From Chondrilla cf. caribensis (lineage: Eukaryota; Porifera; Demospongiae; Chondrillida; Chondrillidae): a stretch of DNA of 64,000 nt. The DNA is taken from NCBI GenBank assembly GCA_964020155.1, contig OZ026559.1, positions 3,812,174 to 3,876,173 on the forward strand. The letters are read 5' to 3'. Each line of letters starts with the position of its first letter. The stretch's first letter is position 1. The position numbers were made by a program, and so were the translations under genes. Positions 1 through 13,035 of this stretch are shown piece by piece. Under the pieces are notes generated by a model. That model did not search any database, was not told the origin of the DNA, and saw only the letters and a program-made list of their open reading frames with translations.

Positions 1-720
1 TTAATCATTTTCAAGTGCATTGCAAGTCATTAGGAAGGGAAATGTTCTAACTGGATGTAGTCTATTGAAATCAACATACATTTGTAGGATGACGTCAGCT
101 GTGAATATTATAATATTATATTACGTCATGATTTTCCCCTGACATTTTGTACTGGGTCCATTGAAGTCGAGTGATAAGTTATAGCGTAACCAGGCCATTG
201 ATCTGCTGGCCATTTTGATTGGACCATCGGGTGATCACGTGGAGTTCAACAATGGGCTGGACCACGTGTTGTTTCGCGCAGTCTGGGCAGCGACGAAGGT
301 ACGATAACTGGAAACGTACTCTCCCATTAACCCTACAGATTGGCGGTAAGATATCCGAAAGAAAACCAATGAAGAATTCCACCATGGTTGAATTATTGTA
401 AGTTGCTGCCTTGAAATTGTGATTCTGTGTAAAGCATCAATTATCGAACAGAACCTGTATTCGTAATTCCTCAATATGAATTTCTATTGGTAATAAATTA
501 GTCTGAAATTTGGTTCTTCGTCGCTTCTCCACTCTGTATTGAAGTCTGTCCGCAAGTTAATCCCTCTAATCCGAATATCGATTATTTCCGGACTCTTTCA
601 TATCTCTAGCAGAACGATGCGATAAGCTACGAAGATCTTACTGAGTAGCTAGAGAGCGACTACATGTAATGCTCTATAAACCACAGTTTATTGGAAGTCG
701 GTAGGTTTCATAGTTAATGA
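1..720. repeat. Duplicated 5'-flank block A of the receptor array (copy 1)
   Basis: This block is closely similar to 9656-10460 and 17900-18720, and partly to 6050-6390 and 33310-33830. In each full copy it lies 0.8-1.5 kb upstream of a receptor exon 1, so this copy probably belongs to a gene left of the window. It contains a conserved CRE-like TGACGTCA-type site near 90 and a TGATCACGTGGA box near 231. A minus-strand frame of about 68 codons starting MVEFF is open in several copies but degraded at 33.6 kb. No gene is recognised. Confidence 0.7.
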
Positions 721-839
721 GAAATAGCCAATTTTGTTGTCCGAATATAGATGGTGTTCCATAATTGATGCTTTACTCTATTTGTATAATTTTGTAAAAT
801 ATTCGACTATCATTGTCTTATCCCCCGCTTTTCATTGTG

Positions 840-1680
840 AATACTTAGTATGATGGAAGACATCGTGTCTTTGGTTGTATGATACTGCAAGCCACTGCAC
901 TGTTTTCAGTTCATGCATTAAAAAATAATTTTATAAGCTCTCACACGATCATGGTTGTTACTGTACTGCAAGTGAGCATAAATGGCCAGTCAAAAGAAAC
1001 CTAAAATAGGAAGGGTTTTTTCATTTCAATTTGCGAATCACCGTAAACGTCTTTGCTTATATGTATGATAGTTCAAGCCACTGATGTTGCAGAATCCAAA
1101 TCTGTGGCCACTTATGGTGACTTGCACTACAGTAGTATAACTTGCCAACAAATAATGGTTGGATTCTGTATCAAGGCAACTGCTGAAGGAGGATATATGT
1201 AGAGCACATACCAATCGTATACCTTGTGGTCTACAGGACTGGCTAATTTATATGTATGTACTGAGTGGATATTTCATTATTGTAGCCATATGTAACCATT
1301 ACAGTTATTGTATTCCATATTTATTTCTTTTTCATTACATAGTGTCCCTTCCATGGATATCTGTCAGTATGGTACATTTGCTCAATGACACAATGGGAAT
1401 TTCTGTGATAATCAAGAACCATTCAATTTGTTGGATGTTGTCAGGATACGTAGAGCCAGTGCTAACAGCAAAAAGCCAACTGAATAAATGAACTTGTGAA
1501 AAGCATGTGAGTATAATTTGTATGAATATTATCATATCTTCAGCCCACTACAACTCTGTGTGTACAACTCCCGTTCTCCAGGACTATCAAGGAACATATG
1601 AATCGAGACAGTATCCTACAAATGAATATCATTAAAATATTATTCTATAATATACTATTAATATACATGTGAAGATCTTT
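840..1680. repeat. Duplicated flank block B (copy 1)
   Basis: Similar sequence recurs at 11437-12440, 18850-19700 and, in shortened form, at 34690-35130. Shared landmarks are CAAGCCACTGC near 888, a GGAGGATAT motif near 1189 and CCAGGACTATCAAGGAA near 1579. No open frame is conserved between copies, so it is treated as non-coding duplicated flank. Confidence 0.65.
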
Positions 1681-1835
1681 ATAATATGTCATTCAAATTG
1701 CCTGGTTATCGCTTTGAGTAGACCATCAAATGCCATTCCATTGAAATAAATGTTTGGCAAATTCATGATCATTATCTATTTGTTTTCCACATATAATAAT
1801 ATTATTACTAAATTATTATACTTGCAGTACATCAC

Positions 1836-1949
1836 AATTGGTAGAAGCGTATGAAGTAGTACAAATATCAGGGAGGAGGAGAATGTTCGAGTCTCTTCTC
1901 CATATTTACTAAAATGTAGTACAAGTGTAATATACTGAATGTTAGTGAT
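1836..1949 (-). pseudogene. Fragment of receptor exon 2 (TM6-TM7 region)
   Basis: About 114 bp match the minus-strand coding sequence for the end of TM6 through TM7 of the 7TM genes (compare 2375-2487). A 2-bp insertion (TAATATACTGAA for TAATACTGAA) and lack of flanking exon make it non-functional. It ends at GTTAGTGAT followed by ATAGGG, the same breakpoint as the fragment at 30241-30411, so the two fragments derive from one ancestral event. Confidence 0.8.
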
Positions 1950-2070
1950 ATAGGGCCTAAGTGCAAGCTGCTACCATTTCATATAAGATTATTGTTCATT
2001 TGATGTGTACTGTGCATCTGCTGAGTCACATGCATCCCATAATCCACATAGCCATGTGTTACTCTTTACA
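1949..2070. promoter_or_regulatory. Conserved 3'-flank block with AP-1/MARE-like core
   Basis: A block containing TGCTGAGTCA (2019-2028) followed by CATGCATCCCATAATCCA recurs downstream of most receptor genes (about 12690, 19920, 30415, 35225 with TGAGTTA, 38445 and 43225). TGAGTCA is the AP-1 core and TGCTGAGTCA an extended Maf/Nrf-type half site. It lies about 230 bp past the stop codon of the 2297-5333 gene, so it may be in the 3' UTR or a downstream element. The regulatory role is inference. Confidence 0.35.
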
Positions 2071-2296
2071 CTCATATTCACCTACATAATATCATTGTAA
2101 GTGATAATTGTTTATAAAATTGCCTTTAGTACATAACAAAAACTAATTCAAAACTCATAATAGAACCCATTAATGCACCTATTACCTTTTACATACTGTT
2201 AATATCTGCTGTTGTGATGTACATATATCTGTACTTTGGATGCTGACTACATGCATGTGAAAATGTGAATAGTATGTTATCGTTTATACAAGTGGA

Positions 2297-5200
2297 TCAG
2301 CTTTCATCTTGTACACTCCACATCTGTTGTACTGTCTGTCTAACTTTCTCTCCAACTCTACGGATGATCCAAGCTCCTATTGGTAGAAGTGTATGATGTA
2401 GTACAAACATCAGAGAGGATGAGAATGTTCGAGTCTCTTCTCCATATTTACTCAAATGCAGTACAAGTGTAATACTGAATGTTAGTGATCCAAATCCAAA
2501 GACAAGTACTGCTATAAACATGAGTAGCAGTATCTGTCGAAGTGCTTGTTTTGGTGTGATTCTGTATTCCTCTTCTTTGATGAAGATTTGATCAATTGTG
2601 AAGGGAATGGATGTGAGAATGATGCATACAAACATTGCACACCACACTGTGAGAATGGCAAATCCATACAAGTGTGGATTAACACTCACTAACAAGAGTT
2701 GAAATGGAAGATGTAGTAATAGACCCACTACACTTATGTAGATCCCCCAGAGAGATATTGTTGTAATGATTCTGTGTACATGTTGTTTTCTTCCCCAACA
2801 TTTAGTTATTATACTCCATGCTTTGGGAATGGGAAATGTAATGTACTTGCTGTGAATGTAAGCTGTAATGCCACTTGCAATGAAGATGAATATGAATACT
2901 GTAATGGCTAAGGAACAGGATCCAACTCTGTGTTCAGTGTTCCGTACTATGTTATTTGGATTACAGTCCAATGTCAGACCTTCAGCAATCATGTAAATAT
3001 TGAAGACATGAGCAAGACTTGCTACAGCCCAGAAGAAGGGTACTTTAGCTTTGCTCCTACTTTGTTGTAGACTCGCTAGCTTGTTTTTACCAATGCCATG
3101 GAGTATGTAAGGTGTTGCAATTACCAATAGGAATAGAAACATTATCACGCCAACAAGATGTGATTGTTTATGATGAGCAAGAAGATATGCATCAATCTGC
3201 AGCCTGTGATTCATATTTCTGACATCTGCTACCCAACGGTTTACAGCAAGCCACTCAAAGAACACTCTTGTCTGTTTACTGCTGTCTTTGTTCTCTGAAT
3301 ACTGTCCCTTTTGGAGTATTAGTGATTTGACCTGTATTTAAGAGATAATTTAATAGAATAAAAAAAACTATATTTATTTTAATGGTTATTATTTCAGCTA
3401 TATACTACATATTCTGTGTGATATTTAATATCATGATGTTAATAACACCAGGTCCTATAATATGACTAATGATAAATTCACGTATAAAATTTCTAATTTT
3501 GGACCAATTACTACTGTGACACTGGTATAACATGTATGAAACCAATTGAAAACGAAATGTCTCAATGAATTATAAATTAAAATATAAAATATTAGAATAT
3601 TTTGAAGTACTATTTCAACATTAATAGCTTATGCAGATAGTTATTGGTGTTATATACTTGCCAGAGAGTCAAAAGAAAACCTATATTTAATATGACCATA
3701 CAGTAATTAAATACATTATTCAGTGAGGACACCCTAGGACAATTTATGCATCATCAGTGATCTTTACCTGAGTCACAATGTGCTGGAGACCCCTCTATAT
3801 ACACTGTTAGCATTATAAAGACCTTCCATGATCATTTCCAATGAAAAGGCTTATTCTTGGGGTCCTTTACAAGCCCAATAAGAATGAAGGAGATCGAAGA
3901 ATCCCAAGCATGTTTATGAATTCGAAGCACAAATGAAAATTATAGTAAGCGGATCTGAGAAAAGGGACATCTTATGCACTTTCGTGTATTTGCGTTTTTT
4001 TCACATCATTCGAATGCTCCATCACAGAGCATTACGATGCCGCTTTCGGAATTGCGATAGCGCATTTCGTTCACGAGATATACTGAGTTTTATTGCCATG
4101 CATAGAAGCTTGGGTGCGTGCGAACGAGCTACTTCCGGTAGCCTATTACGGTCTCTGTAAATTATGAATGAATGACGTCATGTAATTAAGAAATGGCACC
4201 GGTTTCATGTCCTCGATGTGTATTTCGTTTCATTAAGCGGTTTTAGGGCCAAGAAGAGTTGTTCAATATTCTATACTGTACAATTTCTTCTATTTGCAGC
4301 ATTTGTTTCATTGCGAACGAATATTTGATTGCGCGCCTTATCAGCGTCAAGGCGCGAATATCTCCGTCTATAAAAATGGTGTATTTCCGCTAGGTGCAAA
4401 ATGAACTATATCTTTAAAACGCAACATTGTATAGTCATGACGCTTACAGAGAATATTCTACTAAAGCTGAAGATAATATTTATCGAAAAAACGGGAAATC
4501 GATAAAATTTACACGAAAACATGTTTTTTACGAAAACAACCATAGATGTCCCTTTTCTCAGATCTGCTCACAGTAGTCAATTTGTGCAATGAAGTTCCAA
4601 CTGGTGAAGCTGTTACTTCTTTGTGTTTGCTACATTTGGGAACTGTGGACAATCCATTGACAGTTGGGAGTTACAAAATAAACAATAATATTTAGTGTAC
4701 ATGCTATACTTCATTGCTTACATATCATGCTCATTTTGCATACAAATAAAGTGCACAGATAAAACATATTATTATTAATACAGAATTTAATGAAATTTTC
4801 GAACATTTGCACCTAAATATACTCACCTCTGTGGTGACTGTACCAAGATCTCCAATTTCCTTACATTCCAATGGTATTTTAATGCAAGCAATTTGTGTAG
4901 GCAAGACAAAAGGTGAAGTTTTGTTGAACAGCTGGTTATAGCTTATAATGGGGAGGTATTCACCAGCTTCCAACAAGTATAGATCTCCTCCAATGTTAGT
5001 AATGATTTTAGTGGTCCACATGTACCAATATATGTTGTGATAAGTGCTGTTTATCCCCGGGTATGTCCTCCATGGATAGGTCCCAAATGAGCACTCTTCA
5101 GGAAGTGGGTCTGTGTAGTTGGTGAAGTAGGCTATTATTACATCAGATGGTCTAGCCCGATTGATGGGGTAGAAGGCATTGAGGAGTTGTTGATAGTTGT

Positions 5201-5333
5201 CAGGATCACCTTTGATGGAATTGAGAATTTCCAAGGCATCATCACAAACTTCATATTGCTCGGGTTCACCACAGACCATGCCTGTAAAGACTGCTACTGA
5301 CAATACCACTGTTGCAGTTACAATCATCCTCAT
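2297..5333 (-). CDS. Signal peptide-ectodomain-7TM receptor-like protein, copy 1 (513 aa)
   Basis: Two exons, 4827-5333 and 2297-3331, join in phase 0 (GAG|GTGAGT donor, ACAG|GTC acceptor). Start chosen at MRMIVTATVV because the same Met opens a signal peptide in the paralogues. Residues 1-22 form the signal peptide; 23-169 are an ectodomain with Cys 30, 81, 150 and 157 and sequons at N72, N95 and N137. Exon 2 has seven hydrophobic segments at about 228-247, 266-285, 310-327, 357-378, 391-411, 436-461 and 476-492. The loop after TM1 (KNKLASLQQSRSKAK), the TM3-TM4 and TM5-TM6 loops and the tail are basic, giving N-out/C-in topology. ECL1 carries two Cys that could pair. No DRY, NPxxY or other known GPCR signature is seen. 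A surface receptor is the likely role; ligand unknown. The intron is enlarged to 1.5 kb by a TIR element. Confidence 0.8.
3946..4569. mobile_element. ~0.62 kb TIR element in the first receptor intron
   Basis: Near-perfect inverted ends: GCGGATCTGAGAAAAGGGAC (starting 3949) and its reverse complement ending near 4567 (GCAGATCTGAG...). The paralogous intron at 15617-16426 lacks this segment while matching the flanks on both sides. No transposase frame is seen, so it is a non-autonomous DNA element. Confidence 0.75.
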
Positions 5334-7070
5334 TTCTAACAACCAACAAAATATTGCACTCAAATCATACAGATAATAATATACCAAAGTCAAGATTGAC
5401 TATCTATAATATATATATTTATGTATAAATGGTGATTTATTTGTTTGTTCACATATCAAGTGATAACATAAGGTTCAGCACGGAACACTACCCAATTTTC
5501 AGCGATTTTAACTAGGAAGATCATTGCCTGCTTAAAATTGAGTTGCTTTTCTTGAGATTTTTTCTTTCAAGGCTAACTACCATAATTTTTTGATTGAGAC
5601 TTTCTTTGACTTTAGGTTGCTGGTACAACTAAGAAGGAGTATCTGTATTTGTATGACAAAGGTTTGACAATCATGGTTATATGGGTGCTGTTTGCTTTCT
5701 CTGTGGGGACGTTATTAGTACACAACCATCATTAGATAATGTTCTGGAAAGTTCACACAGGGCTGTCTCCCAGTAGATGGGTCAATACCGTGGTTCTCAC
5801 ATATTGCACACAACGACTAACCTAAGAATCAACATCAATATCTGCCAAGAAGATTTCTCCCAGGATCCAACCAATGATAGTGTTGATAATGAAACACACT
5901 GTAAGGACAATATGTACTGTGTATGATACTATTACATAGTGTATTATTATGCGTCAGAGTAGGCTTTTCTAAGGATAGTACACGTGTAATATACAATTGT
6001 CTTTTAATGTGTAGAATGTGTATTGCATGTCTGTATAAAAGCATGTATTGTGTAGCATGTATTCAGCCATAACTTGTAGAGATCTGTTTACCACATTCAA
6101 CTTATCATGTATAATAATTTTATTCAAATGGGGCAGCAATTTGTGTTTTACAAATAAGTTTCAATTCAATTTTCACTAACAGTTGAACATTTTCAAGTGC
6201 ATTACGAGTCAATAGCAAGGGAATTGTTATAAACACATGTCAACATAGAAATCAACATACATTTGTAGGATGATGCCAACTGTGATAATCTTATTATTAT
6301 TATGTCATGATTTCTGCATGACATTAATTTTATACTTGATCCATTAATTGTAGTCGAACTGCTAGCCCCTGCTTTCACCCTTCGCATGAAAAGCGGAGAG
6401 TGAGTCTGGGCTCTGTGAACCTACATTTGCACTTCGTTTGAACTCAGATTATCTTTCGCGTGAATCGTTCAGTGATAATCCATCCAATTGATTACAAGGT
6501 GGGACGAACATACTACAAATGTTGGGTGATAGTTTGATGCCGATTATAAATGTTTGTCTGGAAATGGACAGAGAGTACACTTACATAATTCTTTCCTTAT
6601 CAATTGCTACCTCCTCGTAGGAGAAATGGGATTTTCTCTAATGATCAATAGCATTGTTCGATGTTGTCAGGGTATGTATAAAGAAAGTGCGAACAGATAA
6701 TATAGAAGCAAACTGAACAAATGAACTTATGAAAACATATTATTATGGGTACTGTAACAATTTGTATGTGTACTTTGGTATCTTGACAAATCTGTGTTCA
6801 ATATCTCTCATTCTCCAGGGCTATCAAGGAGCATATAAATTGAGGTATTATCCCAAAAATGAAGATCATATCAGAATAATTATTCTAGGCACTAATAATT
6901 ATTGTAAACATGGTGATTGTGTTAGAGAGCTATTTGTGTGCTGTAGTAATTTTCATTCTTTGAGAAATTGTAGTGTTTCAATGTGCATGGCAGTCTTTCT
7001 GTCCCAAACCTATGGTTTTTGAGAGAAACGAGAATTGATACAAAAGCTTTATACACACACATTGTAATCA
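5334..7070. other. Intergenic: 5' flank of copy 1 and 3' flank of copy 2
   Basis: No gene is supported. 5400-5430 is a TATA-rich tract about 80 bp upstream of the receptor start. 5560-6390 resembles flank block A (landmarks: GTTTGACAATCATGG near 5661, AGATCTGTTTACCACATT near 6078, TTTTCAAGTGCATTACGAGT near 6189). 6640-6930 resembles parts of flank block B. Confidence 0.6.
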
Positions 7071-8890
7071 TCAGTCCTCGTCTTGCAATTTCAACATCTG
7101 TTGTACATTTTCTCTAACGTTCCCTCCAACTTTACGGATGATCCATGCTCCTATTGGTAGAAGTGTATGATTTAGTACGAATATCAGAGAGGAGGAGAAT
7201 GTCCGAGTCTCTTCTCCATATTTACTCAAATGTAGTACAAGTGTAATACTGAATGTTAGTGATCCAAATCCAAAGACAAGTACTGCTATAAACATGAGTA
7301 GCAGTATCTGTCGAAGTGCTTGTTTTGGTGTGATTCTGTATTCCTCTTCTTTGATGAAGATTTGGTCAATTGTGAAGGGAATGGATAATACGATGAGACA
7401 TACGAACATTGCACACCACACTGTGAGAATGGCAAAGCCATACAAGTGTGGATTAACACTCACTAACAAGAATTGGAATGGAACACATCCTAATAGGAAC
7501 ACTACACTCATGTAGATCCCCCAAAGAGATATTGTTGTAATGATTCTGTGTTGCTTTCTTCCACAACATTCTGTGAACAATCTCAATGTTTTGGGAATGG
7601 GAAATGCACTAATAAATTTTTCGTGAATGTGGGCTAAAATGCCACTTGTAATGAGTATGAGTATGAATCCTGTAATGGTCAAAGAGCACATTTCATCTCT
7701 ACTTTCAGTAGTCCGAAATACGATATTGTTATTGCAGGTTACTGTCACCAATTTGGCTGTCATGTAAATGTTGAAGACATGAGCAAAACTTGCTACAGCC
7801 CAGAAGAATGGTACTTTAGCTTTGCTCCTACTTTGTTGTAGAGTCTTCAGCTGTTTCTTTCCAGAATAATAGAGTATGTAAGGTGTTGCAATAGCTAACA
7901 GGGCCACAAAGGTATTTCCTGCATTATCATTTCCATGTCTGTGATGGGAGTGGCGATAATAACTTAGCGGTTGCCAATGATTCCCCCTACGAACATCAAT
8001 CACTGGACATCCTTCAACGAGTGACTCATAGAACACTCTTGTTAGTTTGCTGCTGTCTTTCACCTTTGAATAGTGCTCCTCTTGTGATATGATTGATTTT
8101 ATCTGTTAGTATAAATGAGGAATTCATATCATTTACACACTGTAAGGATAAAACATTTCAATAATGCTGATAGTGCATTATTCTGAATTATTGGATATTC
8201 CCAAATTGAAGCTTCCTTGTTAATGATCGAAGGTAGTGCCATCATATAGACCAAGTATTATTTTGTATTATTATTCATAAAGTAACTAGAGATATGTGTG
8301 TATTATTTTCACACAATATAAACTAAACTATACTTAAAAGACACTGTCACTGACAATTCTCACAGTTTACAAAATAATACTCACCTGTGTGGTGACTGTA
8401 CCAAGATCTCCCCTTTCCCTACATTTGAAAGCATTTTAATACAAGCAATTTGTGTAGGCAAGACAAAAGGTGAAGTTTTGTTGAACAGCTGGTAGTAGGT
8501 TATAGTTGGGAGGTATTCAACAAATTCTATCATTTGCATCCTTTCAGAGATGTCAAAAATGATAGCAGTGGTCCACATGTACCAATATATGTTGTGATAA
8601 GTGTAATTTATTCCGGGGTATGTCCTCCATGGATAGGTCCCAAGTGAGCACTCTTCAGGAAGTGGGTCTGTGTAGTTGGTGAAGTAGGCTATGATGACAC
8701 TAGATGGTTTAGCCCGATTGATGGGGTAGAAGGCATTGATGAGTTGCTGATAGTTATCGAGATTAGATTTGATGGATTTGATAGTTTCCAAGGCATCATC
8801 GCAAACTTCAAATCGTTCATATTCACCACAGACCATGATTGGTAACAATGCTATTGACAATACCACTGTTGCAGTTACCATAAGCCTCAT
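7071..8890 (-). CDS. 7TM receptor-like protein, copy 2, with a one-base deletion in exon 1
   Basis: Exons 8385-8890 and 7071-8102, intron 282 bp. Exon 1 begins MRLMVTATVV and follows the family to IACIK, then lacks one base within 8422-8434 compared with all other copies. With the usual donor (CAG|GTGAGT) exon 1 is 506 nt and exon 2 is out of frame, making a pseudogene. An alternative donor AAT|GTAGGG at about 8421-8422 would leave 468 nt, restore phase 0 and yield a protein lacking the last ~12 ectodomain residues, including the final Cys. Exon 2 is fully intact (344 codons, seven membrane segments), which argues for recent damage or rescue by that donor. Its pre-TM1 region (VRRGNHWQPLSYYRH) is closest to copy 6. 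Confidence 0.6.
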
Positions 8891-9655
8891 ATCTAACAAA
8901 GGACAAAATAATCCACTCAATTCATACAGTTAACAGCAAAGCCAAAATTGTTCATCTATACTGATAATTCAGTTGTTGATATAATTTTGCTTGTTTTTTG
9001 CACATCAAGGGAACACTACAGTGCAGAACACTTCCAAATGCTCCACAAATTTAAACAACTGAAGGTACTAGACTTAAAGAGAGTGTCATCAGCCATCTAA
9101 TCACTCGTTTTCCATTTCTTATGGAACATTTATTAAGCTGTTCACCTCAAGGCTAACTATGATTTTTAATTGAGACGTTCTATGTTTTGTGGTTACTAGG
9201 ACCAGTACCAGTAGAACAGCCAATTTGTATTTGTATAACAAAGGTTTGACAATCATGGCTATAAGGAGGAGTTTGCTTTCTCTGTGGGGAAGTTATTAGT
9301 ATACAACCGTCATTAGATGATGTTGTGACAACTTCAAACTGGGTTGCCTCCCAGTAGGTGTGGCAATTCCGCTGGTTCTCACATATTTCACACAAAGACT
9401 AACCTTTTCCGCACCTAGGAATCAACATCAATATCTGTCAAGAAGATTTCTTCCAGGATCCAACCAATGATAGTAATAAATAATTGTTATACAGTATGGA
9501 CAATATGTACTGTGTATGATACTATTAATGCATATTTAATATGTATCATAGGGTATAAATGTCCAACGATAGTACACACGTGTAATATACAATAATTTTG
9601 AATGTAGAATGTGTGTTGCATGTCTATATTTAAGTAGCTATGTTTTTGTATGGCA

Positions 9656-10460
9656 TGCATTCAGCCATAACATGTATAGATCTGTTTACCACATTCAATT
9701 CATCATGAATTATAATAATCTTATTCAAACGGAGCAGTAATTTTTGCTTTGCAAAATAACTTTTCAATTCAATTTTCACTACCAGTTGATCATTTTCAAG
9801 TGCATTACGAGTCATTAGCAAGGGAACTGTTCTAACCGGATGTAGCCTATAGAAAGCAACATACATTAGCAGGATGACATCAGCTGTGAATATTATTTAA
9901 TACGTCATGGTTTCTGCCTGACATTTTGTACTTGGTCCATTGAAGTTGTGTGATTTGATATGGCGTAACCAGGCCATTGATCTGCCGGCCATTTTGATTG
10001 ATCACGTATAGTTCAACAATGGGCTGGGCCACATGTTGTTTTGCGCAATATGGGCAGTGACGAAGATAAGATAACTGGAATCGTCCTCTCCCATTAACCC
10101 TACAGATTGGCAGCAAGATATCCGAAATAATTTGAAAACCAGCGAAGAATTCCACCATGGTTGAATTATTGTAAGTTGCTACATTGAAATTATGATTCTG
10201 TATTGCTAAAGCATCAATTATCGGACACAATCTATATTTGTAATTCCTCAAAATGAATTTCTATTGGCAATAAATTGGTCTGAAATTTGCTTCTTCATAG
10301 CTTCTCCACTCTGTATTGAAGTCTGTCTGCAAATTAATCCCTCTGATCCTAATATCGGTTATTTTCGGACACGTTTATATCTCTATCAGAACGATGCAAT
10401 AAGCTACGAGGATCTTACTGAGTGGAGAGCGACTACATGGAATGCTCTATAAAACACAGT
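9656..10460. repeat. Flank block A (copy 2)
   Basis: Matches 1-720 and 17900-18720. It carries the same minus-strand MVEFF frame (10016-10160 region) with an in-frame insertion relative to copy 1. It lies upstream of the gene starting at 8890. 8891-9655 is ordinary duplicated 5' flank with no gene. Confidence 0.7.
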
Positions 10461-10668
10461 TTATTGGGAGTCAGTAGGATTCATATTTATTGAGAAATAG
10501 CCAATTTTAGGTGTCCAAATATTGGTGGGTGTTCCATAAATGATGCTGTACTGTATTTGTATTATTTTCTAAAATGTTCAACTATCATTGCCTTATCCCC
10601 TGGTTTTCATTGTGAATACTATACGACAGTATAATGGAAGATATCATGTGTCGTCACTTGTAAAATAC

Positions 10669-11436
10669 GTACTAGTTACCACATGGCTTCTAGGGCGTAA
10701 CGTATTTACTGACCGAGACCCGAGGGCACATAGCGCCCAAGGGGCGAGGTCAGTAAAACGTTACGCCATATAGAAGCCATGTGGTAACTAGTTTATCACA
10801 AGAATAAACGCCCTAAAAAGCGCGCTCGATTTTGAATTTGAATCTTTCTGGCATTGCGTTCGCAGCAGCAGCTAACTAAGGATTTACCAGCGAAACCTAA
10901 AGACGTTATGCTCTATAGAGGCCCTTTAGTAACTAGTTTGTCACAAGTCAACCTGTAAAAAGCGCGTTCGATTCTGCATCTTCTGAAGAAGAATGGCGAC
11001 GAGATCTCAGCTGGTAAATCTAAGGATCTTCTCGCTAAATCTAGATTTTGATTTCACCTTGGACGATAAGGATTTTCAAGGGTTTACTCGAGACTGCGTA
11101 CACGAAGACGACGTACAACAAGCGTTCGTATATAACAGTGTGTTATATACGTACTTTTTCAAAAAAGTCCAGGGCCAAAGGAAGAACTCTATAATGATAC
11201 GTTTGACAAAGGAATGGTTTGATTTCTGAACGAACTTCGCGTTCTTGTTGCTATTTTAGGTAACTGTGTTGGCTTCTGTCGTTCATTTAATGATATTCAT
11301 TTCGTTTGACAGCTTATTTAGTTGATTGATTCCCATGACCTCTGTGTAAACGCCCGGGCGTTTCGATTTATTACCCGGGAAGAAATCGTTACTACCCAAA
11401 GCGGCTCCTTTGATGTATGACGTCATCGGGTGATAA
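10669..11436. mobile_element. ~0.77 kb repeat element with fold-back left end (copy 1)
   Basis: The left 125 bp is a long inverted repeat: ACTAGTTACCACATGGCTTC (10671) pairs with its complement ending ACTAGT near 10792. A second copy sits at 47339-48122. Both begin GTACTAGTTAC and end near TGACGTCATC..GTGATAA. The paralogous flank at about 18905-18920 lacks the element. The 78-codon plus-strand frame at 10993 is not preserved in the second copy, so no protein is called. Confidence 0.7.
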
Positions 11437-12440
11437 TTCAAGCCACTGCTCCGTTTTTGAGTTCGTATATCTGAAAATAATGCTATAAGCTGTCACTGAT
11501 GCATGTACATCCACGATCATGGTTTTTACTTTACTGCAAGTAGCCATAAAGGGTCAGTGAAACAAAACCTAAAACGAAAGGGTTGTTTTCTTTTCAATTT
11601 GTGTATCACCGTAGCATGAAAGAATGACCCGTTATTTAATATTTATTATTATTGACTTATTGATTTATTTAGCATGAAAGAATTTCCTTGTTTGTCTTTA
11701 TTGTTGCTGTCATGTACTTTTGTTTTGTGTTCTGGCTCGCCTTTGTAGTAGCCGTTGGCCATTGGTTCCCCAGTTAAAATAGGATTTCTGATACTGATAC
11801 TGATGAATACCTATCAAATTTGGTAACTACAAACGTGAACGATGTCGCAGAATCCGAACATGTGGCCACTTATTGTGACTGGTATTACAGACTGAGTAGT
11901 AACTTGCCAACAAATAATGGTTCGATTCTGTATCAATGCAACTGCTGAAGGAGGATATAATATGTAGAGCACAGACCAATCGTATAACTTGTGGTCCATA
12001 GACTGGCTGAGTGGATCTTATATCATTGTAGACATTACAGTTTATTATCACATTTGATATTGCATTGTGTTGCTTGTGTTGCTGAGTGTTGCTGTCATGG
12101 ATATCGATCTGTCAGTATGGTACATTTGACAATGACACAATGGGAATTTCTCTGATAATCAAGAACCATTCAGTTTGTTGGATGTTGTCAGGATATGTAT
12201 AAAGTCAGTGCTAACAGCAAGAAGCCAACTGAACAAATGAACTTGAAATGAACTGTACGTATGTGTATTATCATATCTTCAGTTGACTACAACTCTGTGT
12301 ATACAATTCCTCTCATTCTCCAGGACAATCAAGGAACCTATGAATTGAGGAAGTATCCCATAAATGAATATCATAATAAAATAATTCTTGTTACTAATAA
12401 TTATTGTAAACATGGTGACTGAGTTAGAGAGCTATTGGTA
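11437..12440. repeat. Flank block B (copy 2)
   Basis: Collinear with 880-1680 and 18905-19700, with extra AT-rich sequence at about 11615-11800. No gene supported. 12690-12790 holds another copy of the TGCTGAGTCA 3'-flank block. Confidence 0.6.
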
Positions 12441-12880
12441 CACAGTAGTAATTTCCGTTCTTTGAGAAATTTGTAGTGCTTCAATGTGTACTGCAGTCTT
12501 CCTGTTCCAAACCTATGGTTGTTGAGTCACAATTTCAAATGGACATGTAGATTTAACTAGCCGAAATCTTTCATAGCAAATTAAGCTTCCATCTATCAAT
12601 TATCGATGAATATCGTGAAGCCTAGAGTAATATATAACATAATACTATTCTTATCATTATGATAGGGGACCTAGGTGAAGATGGCATGCCACCATATTAT
12701 AGATGATTACTGCTCCTATGATGGACACTGTACATCTGCTGAGTCACATACATCCCATTATCCACATGGTCATGTGTTACTCAGAACCCTCATAATGACC
12801 TATATAATATTGACGTAAGTGATAATTGTTTGTTCAATTAGCTTAAGTTAAAATAACAAAGACTAATGTGCTATAATATT

Positions 12881-13035
12881 TTGCGTGAATGCGGGCTACA
12901 ATGCCACTTTCAAAGAGTGTAAATATGAATATTGTAATGGTCTATAGTTACTAGTTTCATCTCTATGTTCAGTAGTCCATATCATGTTATGGTTATTACA
13001 GGCTACTGTCAGCAATTTGACTAGTACTTCCATGT
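12881..13035 (-). pseudogene. Fragment of receptor exon 2 (TM2-TM3 region)
   Basis: Reads as the minus-strand coding sequence for the end of TM2, ECL1 and TM3 (compare 23715-23835). Flanks are unrelated to the rest of exon 2, so it is an isolated relic of another family member. 13036-14084 holds nothing I can identify beyond AT-rich sequence and a receptor-type 3' flank. Confidence 0.75.

Noticed and set aside
10993..11229. 78-codon plus-strand frame inside the 0.77-kb element
   Set aside because: The second copy at 47.65-47.9 kb has frame-breaking indels, so there is no sign of protein constraint.
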